Below, in pieces: positions 25,227 to 36,186 of a DNA stretch of 64,000 bases. How positions within the stretch are numbered: the first letter of the stretch is position 1; each line of letters opens with the position of its first letter. The stretch spans positions 1-64,000 of the forward strand of contig DVIW01000013.1 in assembly GCA_018710945.1 (NCBI GenBank). The letters are read 5' to 3'. The translations under genes were made by a program, and so were the position numbers. The notes under the pieces are model-generated. The model saw only the letters and a list, made by a program, of their open reading frames with translations, ran no database searches and was not told the DNA's origin. The DNA is from Candidatus Aphodovivens avistercoris. GTDB taxonomy: Bacteria > Actinomycetota > Coriobacteriia > Coriobacteriales > Eggerthellaceae.

Positions 25227-26045
25227 TTACGCGCCCAGCTCTTCGAGCGCCTGAGACGCCTGCTCGGCGCTGGGGGCCTTGCCATGCCAGCCGGCCTGGC
25301 CCTCCATGAACGACACGCCCTTGCCCTTGGTGGTGTCGGCCACCACGACCTTCGGCGCGCCGCTGCGCAGCGCTTTCGCTTCGGAAAGCGCGGAAAGCAC
25401 CGCTTCCATTTCGTTGCCCTCGCAGGCAAGCACCGTCCAGCCGAACGCCTCGAACTTCGCGGTCAGGCTCTCAGGCGAGCACACGTCCTCGATGCTGCCG
25501 TCGATCTGCAGGTGGTTGTGGTCGACGATGGCCACCAGGTTGTCCAGCCCGCGGTGCGCGGCGAACATGGCCGCCTCCCACACCTGGCCTTCCTGGCACT
25601 CGCCGTCGCCCAGAAGCGCGAACACAGTGCTGGCCGACTCCTGGCGCTTCAAGCCGCACGCCATGCCGGCGGCGATGGACAGGCCCTGCCCCAGCGAGCC
25701 GGTGGACACCTCCACGCCCGGCAGCTTGCGACAGTCGGGATGGCCCTGCAGGCGGCTGCCCAGCTTGCGCAGCGTCAGCAGCTCGTCAGCGGGGAAATAG
25801 CCCGCCTCGGCCAGCGCGGCGTAGAGCACCGGCGCGGCGTGGCCCTTCGACAGCACGAAGCGGTCGCGCGCGGGGTCCTGGGGGTTCTCCGGGTCGTGCT
25901 CCAAGACACCGCCGAAGTACAGCGCGGCCAGGATGTCGGCGCTCGACAGCGACCCGCCCGGATGGCCGCTTCCGGCCTCGGCCACCATCTTCACGATGTC
26001 GATGCGGATGTCGTTGGCCTTCTGCTTCAATGCCTCAAGGTCCAC
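25227..26045 (-). CDS. Transketolase, N-terminal subunit
   Basis: 272 residues: the thiamine-diphosphate-binding domain. SGHPGGSLSSADILAALYF and LSKGHAAPVLYAALAEAG are typical of transketolase. The cofactor motif is GDGECQEGQVWEAAM ending at IVDHNHLQIDG. I chose the GTG at 26045 because AGGAAGGAAGC lies just upstream and homologues begin at this residue. The frame is open further upstream but shows no start signal. Confidence 0.93.
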   Translation of the reverse strand: MDLEALKQKANDIRIDIVKMVAEAGSGHPGGSLSSADILAALYFGGVLEHDPENPQDPARDRFVLSKGHAAPVLYAALAEAGYFPADELLTLRKLGSRLQGHPDCRKLPGVEVSTGSLGQGLSIAAGMACGLKRQESASTVFALLGDGECQEGQVWEAAMFAAHRGLDNLVAIVDHNHLQIDGSIEDVCSPESLTAKFEAFGWTVLACEGNEMEAVLSALSEAKALRSGAPKVVVADTTKGKGVSFMEGQAGWHGKAPSAEQASQALEELGA

Positions 26046-26121
26046 GGTGCTTCCTTCCTCTTTCCCGCCGCCACCTCGCGCGGCGCCTCGATCGTGCGTG
26101 TGCGGGCGCGCCCGCTTCCGT

Positions 26122-27222
26122 CTACTGCGACACGCGCCAGCGGTGGTAGCCGACGACGAACTCGTCGATCTCGCCGTCAAGCACCGCCTCCACGTTGCCC
26201 GTCTCAATATTACTACGAAGATCCTTCACCATCTGGTAGGGATACAGCACGTAGTTGCGTATCTGGCTGCCGAAGGTGTTCTCCATGCGCTCGCCGCGCA
26301 GCGCCTCGAGCTCTTCCTTGCGCTTGCGCTCCTCCAGCTCGTAGAGCTTGGCGCGCAGCACGCGGAAGGCGGCCTCCTTGTTCTGCAGCTGGCTCTTCTC
26401 GTTCTGGCAGGTCACCACGATGCCGGTGGGCAGGTGCGTCAGGCGCACGGCGGAGTCGGTGGTGTTGACGCACTGGCCGCCCGGGCCGCTTGCGCGGAAC
26501 ACGTCCACGCGCACGTCGGCGGGGTTCAGGTCCACCTCGATGTCGTCGGGCAGGACCGGCAGCACCTCCACGCTGGCGAAGGTGGTCTGGCGGCGGGCCT
26601 TGGCGTCGGTGGGGCTGATGCGCACGAGGCGGTGCACGCCCATCTCGCTGGTCAGCATGCCGTAGACGTTGCGGCCCTCCACCTGGATGGTGGCCTTGTC
26701 AAGCCCCACCGCGTCGTTGCCGGGCACCACGTCCAGCTCGTGGACCTTCCAGCCCTTCGACTCGGCGTAGCGCGTGTACATGCGGTAGAGCATCTCGGTC
26801 CAGTCCTGGGCCTCCAGCCCGCCCTGGCCGGGGTTGACCGTCAGGATGGCGTCGCCGGAATCGAAGGGCCCCGAGAACCACGAGGCCAGCTCCAGCCCGT
26901 CGAGCATCTTCTGCAGCCGCGAGAGGCCCTCCGCCGCCTCGGCGGCGAACGCCTCGTCCTCGTCGGCCAGCTCGAAGGCCGCGCGCACGTCCTCCAGAAG
27001 CGCGCAGGCGTCCCGGTAGTCGCCGATCGCGGCGCGCACGTTGCTGGCCTGCTTCGACACCGCCTGCGCCGAAGCCGCGTCGTCCCAGAAGCCGGGGCTG
27101 GCGATCTGCTCGTCCAGCGCCGCCAGCTGGGCCTCTTTCTCCTCTATGTGCAGGTAGGCGTGCGCGTCGCCCACGCGCCGCGCCGCCTCCTCCAGCTCCC
27201 TGAGCGTTTCCTTGTCAGCCAT
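26122..27222 (-). CDS. prfB: Peptide chain release factor 2 (variant SPT tripeptide)
   Basis: 366 residues. RF2 reads UAA and UGA. The GGQ motif is intact (ASGPGGQCVN, residues 248-250). The stop-codon-recognition tripeptide, normally SPF, is SPT (203-205, in VRISPTDAKARRQTTF); the codon is ACC, so this is not a misreading of Phe. The frame is uninterrupted from the ATG at 27222, so the usual +1 programmed frameshift near codon 26 is absent. Downstream of secA in the same direction, 75 bases away. Confidence 0.95.
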   Translation of the reverse strand: MADKETLRELEEAARRVGDAHAYLHIEEKEAQLAALDEQIASPGFWDDAASAQAVSKQASNVRAAIGDYRDACALLEDVRAAFELADEDEAFAAEAAEGLSRLQKMLDGLELASWFSGPFDSGDAILTVNPGQGGLEAQDWTEMLYRMYTRYAESKGWKVHELDVVPGNDAVGLDKATIQVEGRNVYGMLTSEMGVHRLVRISPTDAKARRQTTFASVEVLPVLPDDIEVDLNPADVRVDVFRASGPGGQCVNTTDSAVRLTHLPTGIVVTCQNEKSQLQNKEAAFRVLRAKLYELEERKRKEELEALRGERMENTFGSQIRNYVLYPYQMVKDLRSNIETGNVEAVLDGEIDEFVVGYHRWRVSQ

Positions 27223-27297
27223 GCCTCGCCGTCCCCTTCGTCCAACCTTCCGCACCGCGGCGCCGCGCAAGCGCCGCCGTCCTGCCGCCGGAAAGGA

Positions 27298-30165
<2,868 letters not shown>

Positions 30166-30327
30166 GGATCGGGTCCGTCCCTTCCTATGAGGATGAGCCG
30201 CGCGGACCGGGCGTTTCGCCAGGCGGCGCGGGGGTTGCAGAAGCACGCCCTACTCTATCACAACGAGCGACCTCCCAAGGGAACTCCATACAACGCCGCG
30301 ACCTGCCCCGCAGCCGCCGCGCGCCCC

Positions 30328-32910
30328 TCATTCCAGCCCCTCTTCGGCCTCGATGACGCTGCGGTAGAGCGACACCACCTCCACCGACGGGTCGATGCCC
30401 AGCTCGTCGGCCAGGAAGCGTCGGCAGCGGAAGTACGTCTCCAGCGCCGCGGCCCGCTGACCCGCCGCTATCTGGGCGCGCATGAGCGCGGCGTAGGCGT
30501 CCTCGCGGGAGCCGTCGCGCGCCAGCGCCGCGCGGGCGAACCACAGCCCTTCCTGGGGGCTTCCGGCCTCCACCAGCCGCCGCGCCGCCGCGACGAGGGC
30601 GTCCACCAGCCGGGCGCGGCACTCCGCGCGCATGCGCGCGATGGCGTCGGTGCCGCGCTCGCCGGGCAGCAGGTCGTCGGCGAAGCGCTCCTGCACCTCC
30701 GAAGACAGCCGCGCCCAGCCGTCGGTGTCCAGCGCACCGAACAGCAGCGTGCGGCACACCTGGTCGAACTCCGCCACGTCCGTACGCAGCAGGCTGCCCT
30801 CCAGGCGGCAGACGTTTTGCTGGCGCACCAGGTAGGGGCAGGCGCCGGAGGGCAGCGACAGCGCGGCGCGCAGGCGCGACCAGATGGAGTAGAAGTTCTT
30901 GCGCGCCGTCACCGCATCGGAACCGGGCCAGATGAGCGCGATGAGCCGGTCGCGCGAGAAATCGCGCCCGCGGTTGAGCACGAGCAGAGCCAGAAGCGCC
31001 TTCACCTTCTGGCGGCGCAGCTTGGAGGCGTCCACCGGCACGCTGCCGATGCGCACGTCCATCCCGCCGAACAGGTTCACGGTGAGAAGCGGCGCGCCCG
31101 CGTCGGCTGAAACGGGCGCGGGACGGTAGCGCCCGTCGAGGAACGCCGCGGGGTTGCCTGCCGCCGCCTCGGCGCGCCGGGCGTCGCGGGCGCGGATGCG
31201 CCGGGCCAGCTCGGCGCGTTGCGCGGCCAGCAGCGCGCCGAAGCGCCGGGCGCGCACCGCAAGGGGCGAGCCGGCGTCCCGCAACGGACGGCCCTCCACG
31301 CGGCGCAGCTCCTCCCACGCCAGGAAGGCCAAGGCGGGAAACGCCGAAGCGCCGGCGCTTTGAAGCGCGTCCTCCACCGCCTGCGCCGCACGCGCCAGCA
31401 GAAGCCCGTCGCGCGCCGCCGAAACGCGGCCGGCCGCCCCCTCCCCCGCCTGCCGCTGCGCAAGGGAGCAGGCATCTTCGAACAGCCATTTCGCCGCAAG
31501 GCACAGCGCGTCGGGGTGCGCCCGCCCGCTCCATGCGGCCCAGCGCTCCCGCGCCTGGTCGACGGGCTGCGCCGCCAGGCCCTGCAGGGCGGCCAAAGGG
31601 GCCAGGCGCGCGTTGAAGCGGCGCGCGGCCTCGTCGTCGCCGCCAGGGCGCGGCGCGGCGGCCCATCCCTCCAGCCGCTCGGCCGCCCGCGCCGCCTCGT
31701 TTGCCTGGCCGCAGCGCGCCAGGACCAGCAGCCCGAGCACCTGGGGCTCCGCCGCGTTCGACGCCGCCGCCCGCCGCGCGGCGCGCAGCGCCTCGGCAAC
31801 GTCGCCCAGAAGCGCGGCCCGCCAGGCCTCATCGCCTTCGGCCCGCGCGCTGCGCTGCGCGCCCCGGCCCGCCAGATGCGCCAGGTCGCGCGCCGGCAGC
31901 AGGCAGCAGCGCCGCGCCAGCTCCACCGCGCGCGCCTCCAGCCACGCCGCCCGTTGGGGCCGCGGGCACAAAAGCCCCACCAGCTCGCAGGCGCGGCCGC
32001 CCTCGTCCCGCTCCAGAAGCGCGTCGGCCAGCCCGCACGCCAGCGCCGCTTTGTCGAGAAACGCCGAGCGCGCCGCCGCGGCGTCGAGCTTCGGCCCGAA
32101 CGCCCGCGCGATGGCGGCCGCTTCGAAGGGCGGGCAGGAAAAGGAGCCACGGCGCTCATCGATGCCCAGGAAGGGGTAGCTCTGCGCGAGGATCTGCAGG
32201 GTCTCGTCCCCCAGCTCGCCGAAGACGGACAGCTCTTCCAGCGCCCCTTCGCGCAGCGCCAGCATCACCGCCATGGCCAGCACCAGATCCGCGGGAAGCT
32301 CCTCGCGCGCCACGCCCTCCAGAAACGCCGGCGCGGCGGACCCTTCGCTCCAGTGCAGGGCCGCCACGCGGGAAGACGGAGGAACGGGCCCCTCCGGAAC
32401 GGGATGCGCGCCCAGGGCCAGCTCGTCGTCGGCCAGAAGCAGGTCGGCCGAGTCGAGCTTGAGCCGGTCGCGCTGCAGGGCCGAGAACGCGTCGCAGGAA
32501 GGCGCGCAGCAGGCCAGCACCTCGCAGCCCGCCGCCAAAAGCTCGTCCATCTGGGCCGACAGCGCCGCCGCGCGCTCAGGCCCCAGCGGCGGCAGGTCGT
32601 CCATCACCGCCAAGGCCACCTTCTCGTCGGCCGCGCGCAGCCCTGCAGCGATGACGCCGGCGTCCAGGTCGCGCAGGAAGCAGGGGCTGCGCCCGTTGAG
32701 CCACGCGACGTGCTGGAACGAGAACACCGTGTCAGCATAGCCGAACGCCAGGCTCGTCTTGCCGAAGCCGTCGGGAGCCACCACGAACCGGGCCACCTGG
32801 CGGTCGCGCAGCAAGCGGGCGATGAGGTCGGGGCGAGAGTAGCAGCGCAGCGAAGCGAGGTGCTTGGGACGGCGGCCTTCGCAAGAGGCCGCTTCAAGAA
32901 AGGTCGGCAT
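30328..32910 (-). CDS. P-loop ATPase / SARP-type regulator with C-terminal BTAD domain
   Basis: 860 residues. It begins with a STAND-like ATPase region (Walker A-like APDGFGKTSLAFG, about residues 40-55; possible Walker B VALAVMDDLPP). A long Ala-rich, probably TPR-like helical middle follows. An OmpR-type winged helix (about 608-705: NLFGGMDVRIGSVPVD, LRRQKVKALLALLVLNRG) and a bacterial transcriptional activation domain (712-857, ending DELGIDPSVEVVSLYR) complete it. Classical SARPs carry these last two domains at the N-terminus, so the order is reversed. The ATG at 32910 has AAAGGA upstream. Divergent from the P1 peptidase gene, a candidate target. Confidence 0.83.
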   Translation of the reverse strand: MPTFLEAASCEGRRPKHLASLRCYSRPDLIARLLRDRQVARFVVAPDGFGKTSLAFGYADTVFSFQHVAWLNGRSPCFLRDLDAGVIAAGLRAADEKVALAVMDDLPPLGPERAAALSAQMDELLAAGCEVLACCAPSCDAFSALQRDRLKLDSADLLLADDELALGAHPVPEGPVPPSSRVAALHWSEGSAAPAFLEGVAREELPADLVLAMAVMLALREGALEELSVFGELGDETLQILAQSYPFLGIDERRGSFSCPPFEAAAIARAFGPKLDAAAARSAFLDKAALACGLADALLERDEGGRACELVGLLCPRPQRAAWLEARAVELARRCCLLPARDLAHLAGRGAQRSARAEGDEAWRAALLGDVAEALRAARRAAASNAAEPQVLGLLVLARCGQANEAARAAERLEGWAAAPRPGGDDEAARRFNARLAPLAALQGLAAQPVDQARERWAAWSGRAHPDALCLAAKWLFEDACSLAQRQAGEGAAGRVSAARDGLLLARAAQAVEDALQSAGASAFPALAFLAWEELRRVEGRPLRDAGSPLAVRARRFGALLAAQRAELARRIRARDARRAEAAAGNPAAFLDGRYRPAPVSADAGAPLLTVNLFGGMDVRIGSVPVDASKLRRQKVKALLALLVLNRGRDFSRDRLIALIWPGSDAVTARKNFYSIWSRLRAALSLPSGACPYLVRQQNVCRLEGSLLRTDVAEFDQVCRTLLFGALDTDGWARLSSEVQERFADDLLPGERGTDAIARMRAECRARLVDALVAAARRLVEAGSPQEGLWFARAALARDGSREDAYAALMRAQIAAGQRAAALETYFRCRRFLADELGIDPSVEVVSLYRSVIEAEEGLE

Positions 32911-32949
32911 GGCGCGGTCCTTTCGCGGGACGCGCAACCAGCAGACCCG

Positions 32950-32978
32950 ATTATACGCCGCTAGGGGCGCATCGGGAA
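32950..32978 (-). promoter_or_regulatory. Promoter of the SARP-type regulator gene
   Basis: A consensus -10 TATAAT on the minus strand (32950-32955) with TTCCCG 17 bases upstream as a weak -35. The start is near 32943, giving a leader of about 33 bases with AAAGGA before the ATG. Confidence 0.5.
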
Positions 32979-33193
32979 GAGAGGGGTTGCGGGGCCGCTG
33001 GGAAGGCTGACGGCGGGAGCGGGCGAGAGCTCAGACGGAAGGCGGGCGGAAGCAGCCGGAGGAAGCGCGACAGGAAGCAGCCGAAACAGCCAGCGGCAAC
33101 GCAGCAAAGAGCGCAAGCCCCTCGCAGCTCCGAGCGGCGAACCCGCTCCGCGCCAGCCGTCGGCCACGTCGGCGCCAAGCGCGCGCCGTGCAG

Positions 33194-33199
33194 TACAAT
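33194..33199 (+). promoter_or_regulatory. Possible -10 of the P1 peptidase gene
   Basis: TACAAT at 33194-33199 without a recognisable -35, which could mean that an activator such as the divergent regulator is needed. The start near 33206 would leave a leader of about 60 bases. Confidence 0.3.
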
Positions 33200-33266
33200 G
33201 GACGCCAACGGGATCCTCGCCCCCTTCGGCGCCGCGTCCGCCCCCTTCCAGGAAAGGAGAGCCGCC

Positions 33267-34253
33267 ATGCTCGAACCCGCCTCCCTCGCCGACCTGCCCG
33301 CCTTCCGCTGCGCCCATGCGCAGGACGACGCGGCGGGAACCGGCTGCACCGTCATCGCGGCGCCCGACGGCGCCATCTGCGGCGTGGACGTGCGCGGCGG
33401 CGGGCCGGCCACGCGCGAGACCGACCTGCTGCGCCCCGAGAACATGGTGCAGAAGGTGCACGCCGTGGTCCTCTCGGGCGGCAGCGCCTTCGGGCTGGAA
33501 GCCTCATCGGGCGTGATGGAGGCGCTCGCCGCGCGCGGGATAGGGTTCCAGCTGGCCGGCGCGCACGTGCCCATCGTCGTGGGCGCCTGCCTGTTCGACC
33601 TGCTGGTGGGCGAGAACACCCACCCCGACGCCGCCATGGGCTGTCTGGCCGCCGAACGCGCCCTTGACGGCGGCGGCACGCTGGCCGAAGGCAACATCGG
33701 CGCCGGCACGGGCGCGAGCGTGGGAAAGCTGCTGGGCGCCGAGCGCGCCATGAAATCGGGTTTCGGCCTGGCCGGCCTGCGCTGGGGAAGCCTGGTCTGC
33801 GTGGCGCTGGTGGCAGTGAACGCGCTGGGGCACGTGAACGGCGCCGACGGGCGCGCGCTTGCCGGCACGCGCGCCGACGACGGGACGATTATGAACCCGC
33901 TCGAGGCGTTCGCGCGCGCCGCAGCGCTGGCGCCCCCCAACGCAGAGGACGGCGGGGCGCCGACGACGAACACCACCATCGGCTGTGTGCTGACCAACGC
34001 GCGCCTCACCAAGGCGCAGGCCGCGAAGAGCGCCTCGTGCGTCCACGACGCCTACGCCCGCGCCATCAAGCCCGTCCACACCCAAAACGACGGCGACACG
34101 GTGTTCGTCATGGCCTCCGGCGAGGAAGCGGCCGACCCCGACGCCGTGTCGGTGCTGGCATGCGAGGCCATGCAGCGCGCCATCGAGCGCGCCGCCACCC
34201 AAGCCACCAGCGCCTACGGCCTCCCCGCCGCCCGCGACCTGGGAACCTGCTAG
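33267..34253 (+). CDS. P1-family (S58/DmpA-NylC type) self-processing peptidase
   Basis: 328 residues. N-terminal nucleophile hydrolase of the DmpA/NylC group. Visible are LSGGSAFGLEASSGVMEAL, VPIVVGACLFDL, GNIGAGTGASVGKLLG, and the processing site TNTTIGCVLTNARLTK. By comparison with NylC, cleavage is expected between Asn235 and Thr236, freeing the Thr nucleophile and giving chains of about 235 and 93 residues. Members act as aminopeptidases or amidases on small peptides; the substrate here is unknown. The ATG at 33267 has AAAGGAG upstream. No signal peptide. Confidence 0.88.
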   Translation: MLEPASLADLPAFRCAHAQDDAAGTGCTVIAAPDGAICGVDVRGGGPATRETDLLRPENMVQKVHAVVLSGGSAFGLEASSGVMEALAARGIGFQLAGAHVPIVVGACLFDLLVGENTHPDAAMGCLAAERALDGGGTLAEGNIGAGTGASVGKLLGAERAMKSGFGLAGLRWGSLVCVALVAVNALGHVNGADGRALAGTRADDGTIMNPLEAFARAAALAPPNAEDGGAPTTNTTIGCVLTNARLTKAQAAKSASCVHDAYARAIKPVHTQNDGDTVFVMASGEEAADPDAVSVLACEAMQRAIERAATQATSAYGLPAARDLGTC

Positions 34254-34300
34254 CAGCCCCGGACGGCCGGGCGGACAGACAAGCGAACGAAGCCGAGAGG

Positions 34301-34774
34301 TTACTTCCCCATCAGCTTCGAGATGCGGTCGGAGTACTGCACGTCGACAAGGCCGGCCTCGGCCGCCAGGTCGATTACGGGCGCGTCGTTCCACAGCTCT
34401 TCCAGGCGGTAGTACTCGCGCGCCTCGGGCATGAACACGTGCACCACCACGTCGCCGTAGTCCAGAAGCGACCACGAGCCGTCGCGGCTGTCCTCGGTGT
34501 GGCTGGGCTTGACGTGCGCCTCTTCACGCAGCTTCTCTTCAATCTCGTCGATGATGGCGTCCACCTGGCGGGCGTTGCCCGCCGTCACGATGACGAAGTA
34601 ATCGGTGATGCTCACCAGCTCGCGCACGTCCTGCACCATGATGTCGGCGGCCTTCTTGCCGTCGGCGGCGCGGGCCGCGATGAGGGCGCACTCGCGCGCG
34701 AACGCCTGCTTGTCCGACGCGGGCGCGCCGGCGGTCTGCTGCTCTTCCACGAACGTTCCTTCCGTTTCCTGCAT
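34301..34774 (-). CDS. rsfS: Ribosomal silencing factor RsfS
   Basis: 157 residues. The core (IAARAADGKKAADIMVQDVR, SITDYFVIVTAGNARQVDAI, GSWSLLDYGDVVVHVFMPEAREYY) is the RsfS/Iojap domain. RsfS binds L14 on the 50S subunit and blocks joining with 30S when nutrients are scarce. The first ~30 residues are an acidic extension. I took the ATG at 34774, with GGGGAAGGAAG upstream, over a GTG 21 bases earlier. Last gene of the obgE-proB-proA-nadD-yqeK-rsfS run. Confidence 0.93.
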   Translation of the reverse strand: MQETEGTFVEEQQTAGAPASDKQAFARECALIAARAADGKKAADIMVQDVRELVSITDYFVIVTAGNARQVDAIIDEIEEKLREEAHVKPSHTEDSRDGSWSLLDYGDVVVHVFMPEAREYYRLEELWNDAPVIDLAAEAGLVDVQYSDRISKLMGK

Positions 34775-34812
34775 GGTATCTTCCTTCCCCGCCACTGTTG
34801 CTGAAAGGGGGC

Positions 34813-35436
34813 CTAGCCGTCAAGCCCCTTGCGGCGGGCGATGTAGTAATTCCAAACCTCCAGCGTGCCGGGATGCACGAAGCGCCGGCGCTCCACCAGG
34901 TTCGCCAGCACGTGGCCGGACACCTCCACGAACAGCTCTTCGAGCGTGCCCTTCCCCACCAGCTTGCGCAGGCCCGCGACGCCGGGGAAGTCGCGTCCTG
35001 GCTCGATGACGTCGGCGATGTAGACCACCATGTCCAGATCGGTCATGCCCGCCGCGCCGGCCGTGTGCCGCTCGATGGCGCGCAGCACGTCGGCGGGCAG
35101 CTGCGGGAAGGCGCGCCCCAGCGCCGCGGCCGCCGTGGGCCCGTGCAGAAGCTGGGGCATGCGCTCCATTACGAAGGGATCCACCTCCAACCCCAGCTCG
35201 CGCGCGCGGGCGCGAATGCCCTCGTCGTCGTAGCCCTTGTCCCAGTCGTGCAGAAGCCCCGCCAGGCGCGCCTTGCGCTCGTCTGCGCCGTAGCGGCGCG
35301 CCAGGCGGCAGGCGGTGTCGGCCACGCCTAGGCAGTGGCGGAAGCGCCCCTTCTTGGGAAGCCGCGCCTCAAGCTCGGCGCGACGCGCCTCGTAGAACGC
35401 CTCGGTCAGCGCCTCGTCGCAGGCGGCATCGATCAT
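34813..35436 (-). CDS. yqeK: HD-domain diadenosine tetraphosphatase YqeK
   Basis: 207 residues. The HD superfamily core starts RFRHCLGVADTACRLARRYG. The HD pair is in LAGLLHDWDKG, and HGPTAAAALG, HTAGAAGMTDLDMVVYIADVIEPGR follow in part; these are typical of the YqeK symmetrical Ap4A hydrolase. It is coupled to nadD by a four-base ATGA overlap and precedes rsfS, the conserved nadD-yqeK-rsfS order. Confidence 0.92.
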   Translation of the reverse strand: MIDAACDEALTEAFYEARRAELEARLPKKGRFRHCLGVADTACRLARRYGADERKARLAGLLHDWDKGYDDEGIRARARELGLEVDPFVMERMPQLLHGPTAAAALGRAFPQLPADVLRAIERHTAGAAGMTDLDMVVYIADVIEPGRDFPGVAGLRKLVGKGTLEELFVEVSGHVLANLVERRRFVHPGTLEVWNYYIARRKGLDG

Positions 35437-36185
35437 CGGGCGCTCGCCCCCTTCCCTTCCCCGGCTTCCGGCACAGGCGCGTACAGCCCGCGCTCTTGGA
35501 TGTAGTCGCGCACCCGCGCCATGGTGAGGTAGCGGATGGAGCGGCCCGACGCCACGCGGGCGCGCAGGTCGCTCGATGACACGGACAGCGCCGTGGCCTG
35601 CATGTACGACACGTCGAAGCGTCCCGCCTCGGCTATCTGGTCGCGCGTGGCGCACGTAAGGGGAAACCCCGGCCGCGTGACGGCGATGAGGCGGGCAAGC
35701 CCCGCGATGGCGGCGCTCTCGCGCCACTTCACGATGGAGGCCACCGCGTCGGCGCCCGTGATGAAGCACAGCTCCACGTTGGACGGGTAGTGCGCTCGCA
35801 GCTGCCGCAGCGTGTCCACGGTGTAGGTGTCGCCCCCGCGGTCGATCTCGATGGAGCTCACGTCGAAGAACGGGTTGCTCTCCACCGCCAGCCGGCACAT
35901 CTCCAGCCGGTCGGCCGCCGGCGTCACCGCGCGGTCGCGCTTGAACACGGGGTTGCCAGCGGGGATGAACACCACCGCGTCCAGGCCCATCTCCTCGCGC
36001 GCCTGCTCGGCCACGGCCAGATGCCCGATGTGGATGGGGTCGAACGTGCCGCCCATGATGCCCAACCGCGCCGAGCGCCCGTCGGCGCCCAGGGAGTCGA
36101 AACGGGTGCACACAACGGGCTTCCCCTCGGGGGCCGCCGCGCCCGCCGCCTGCGGCGCGGCCGTTCCTTCTTCGAGCGCCGCCAT
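35433..36185 (-). CDS. nadD: Nicotinate-nucleotide adenylyltransferase NadD
   Basis: 250 residues. It makes deamido-NAD from NaMN and ATP. The nucleotidyltransferase motif is GIMGGTFDPIHIGHLAVAE, and the C-terminal motif is ALSVSSSDLRARVASGRS. About 40 extra residues precede the usual start, and a short Gly/Glu/Ala tail follows. The ATG at 36185 lies one base after the proA stop codon. Confidence 0.94.
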   Translation of the reverse strand: MAALEEGTAAPQAAGAAAPEGKPVVCTRFDSLGADGRSARLGIMGGTFDPIHIGHLAVAEQAREEMGLDAVVFIPAGNPVFKRDRAVTPAADRLEMCRLAVESNPFFDVSSIEIDRGGDTYTVDTLRQLRAHYPSNVELCFITGADAVASIVKWRESAAIAGLARLIAVTRPGFPLTCATRDQIAEAGRFDVSYMQATALSVSSSDLRARVASGRSIRYLTMARVRDYIQERGLYAPVPEAGEGKGASAR

Positions 36186-36186
36186 G

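Larger units (their letters stand above)
32911..33266. other. 356-bp divergent gap between the SARP-type regulator and P1 peptidase genes
   Basis: No gene. It holds the outward promoters. The middle (about 32985-33110) is a purine-rich, low-complexity stretch on the plus strand made of GGAAG/GGCGG/AGCAG-like units, with no clear repeat period. Confidence 0.5.

Noticed and set aside
32985-33110. Tandem repeat or CRISPR-like array in the purine-rich stretch
   Set aside because: GGAAG/AGCAG units recur without constant spacing or conserved repeat length.
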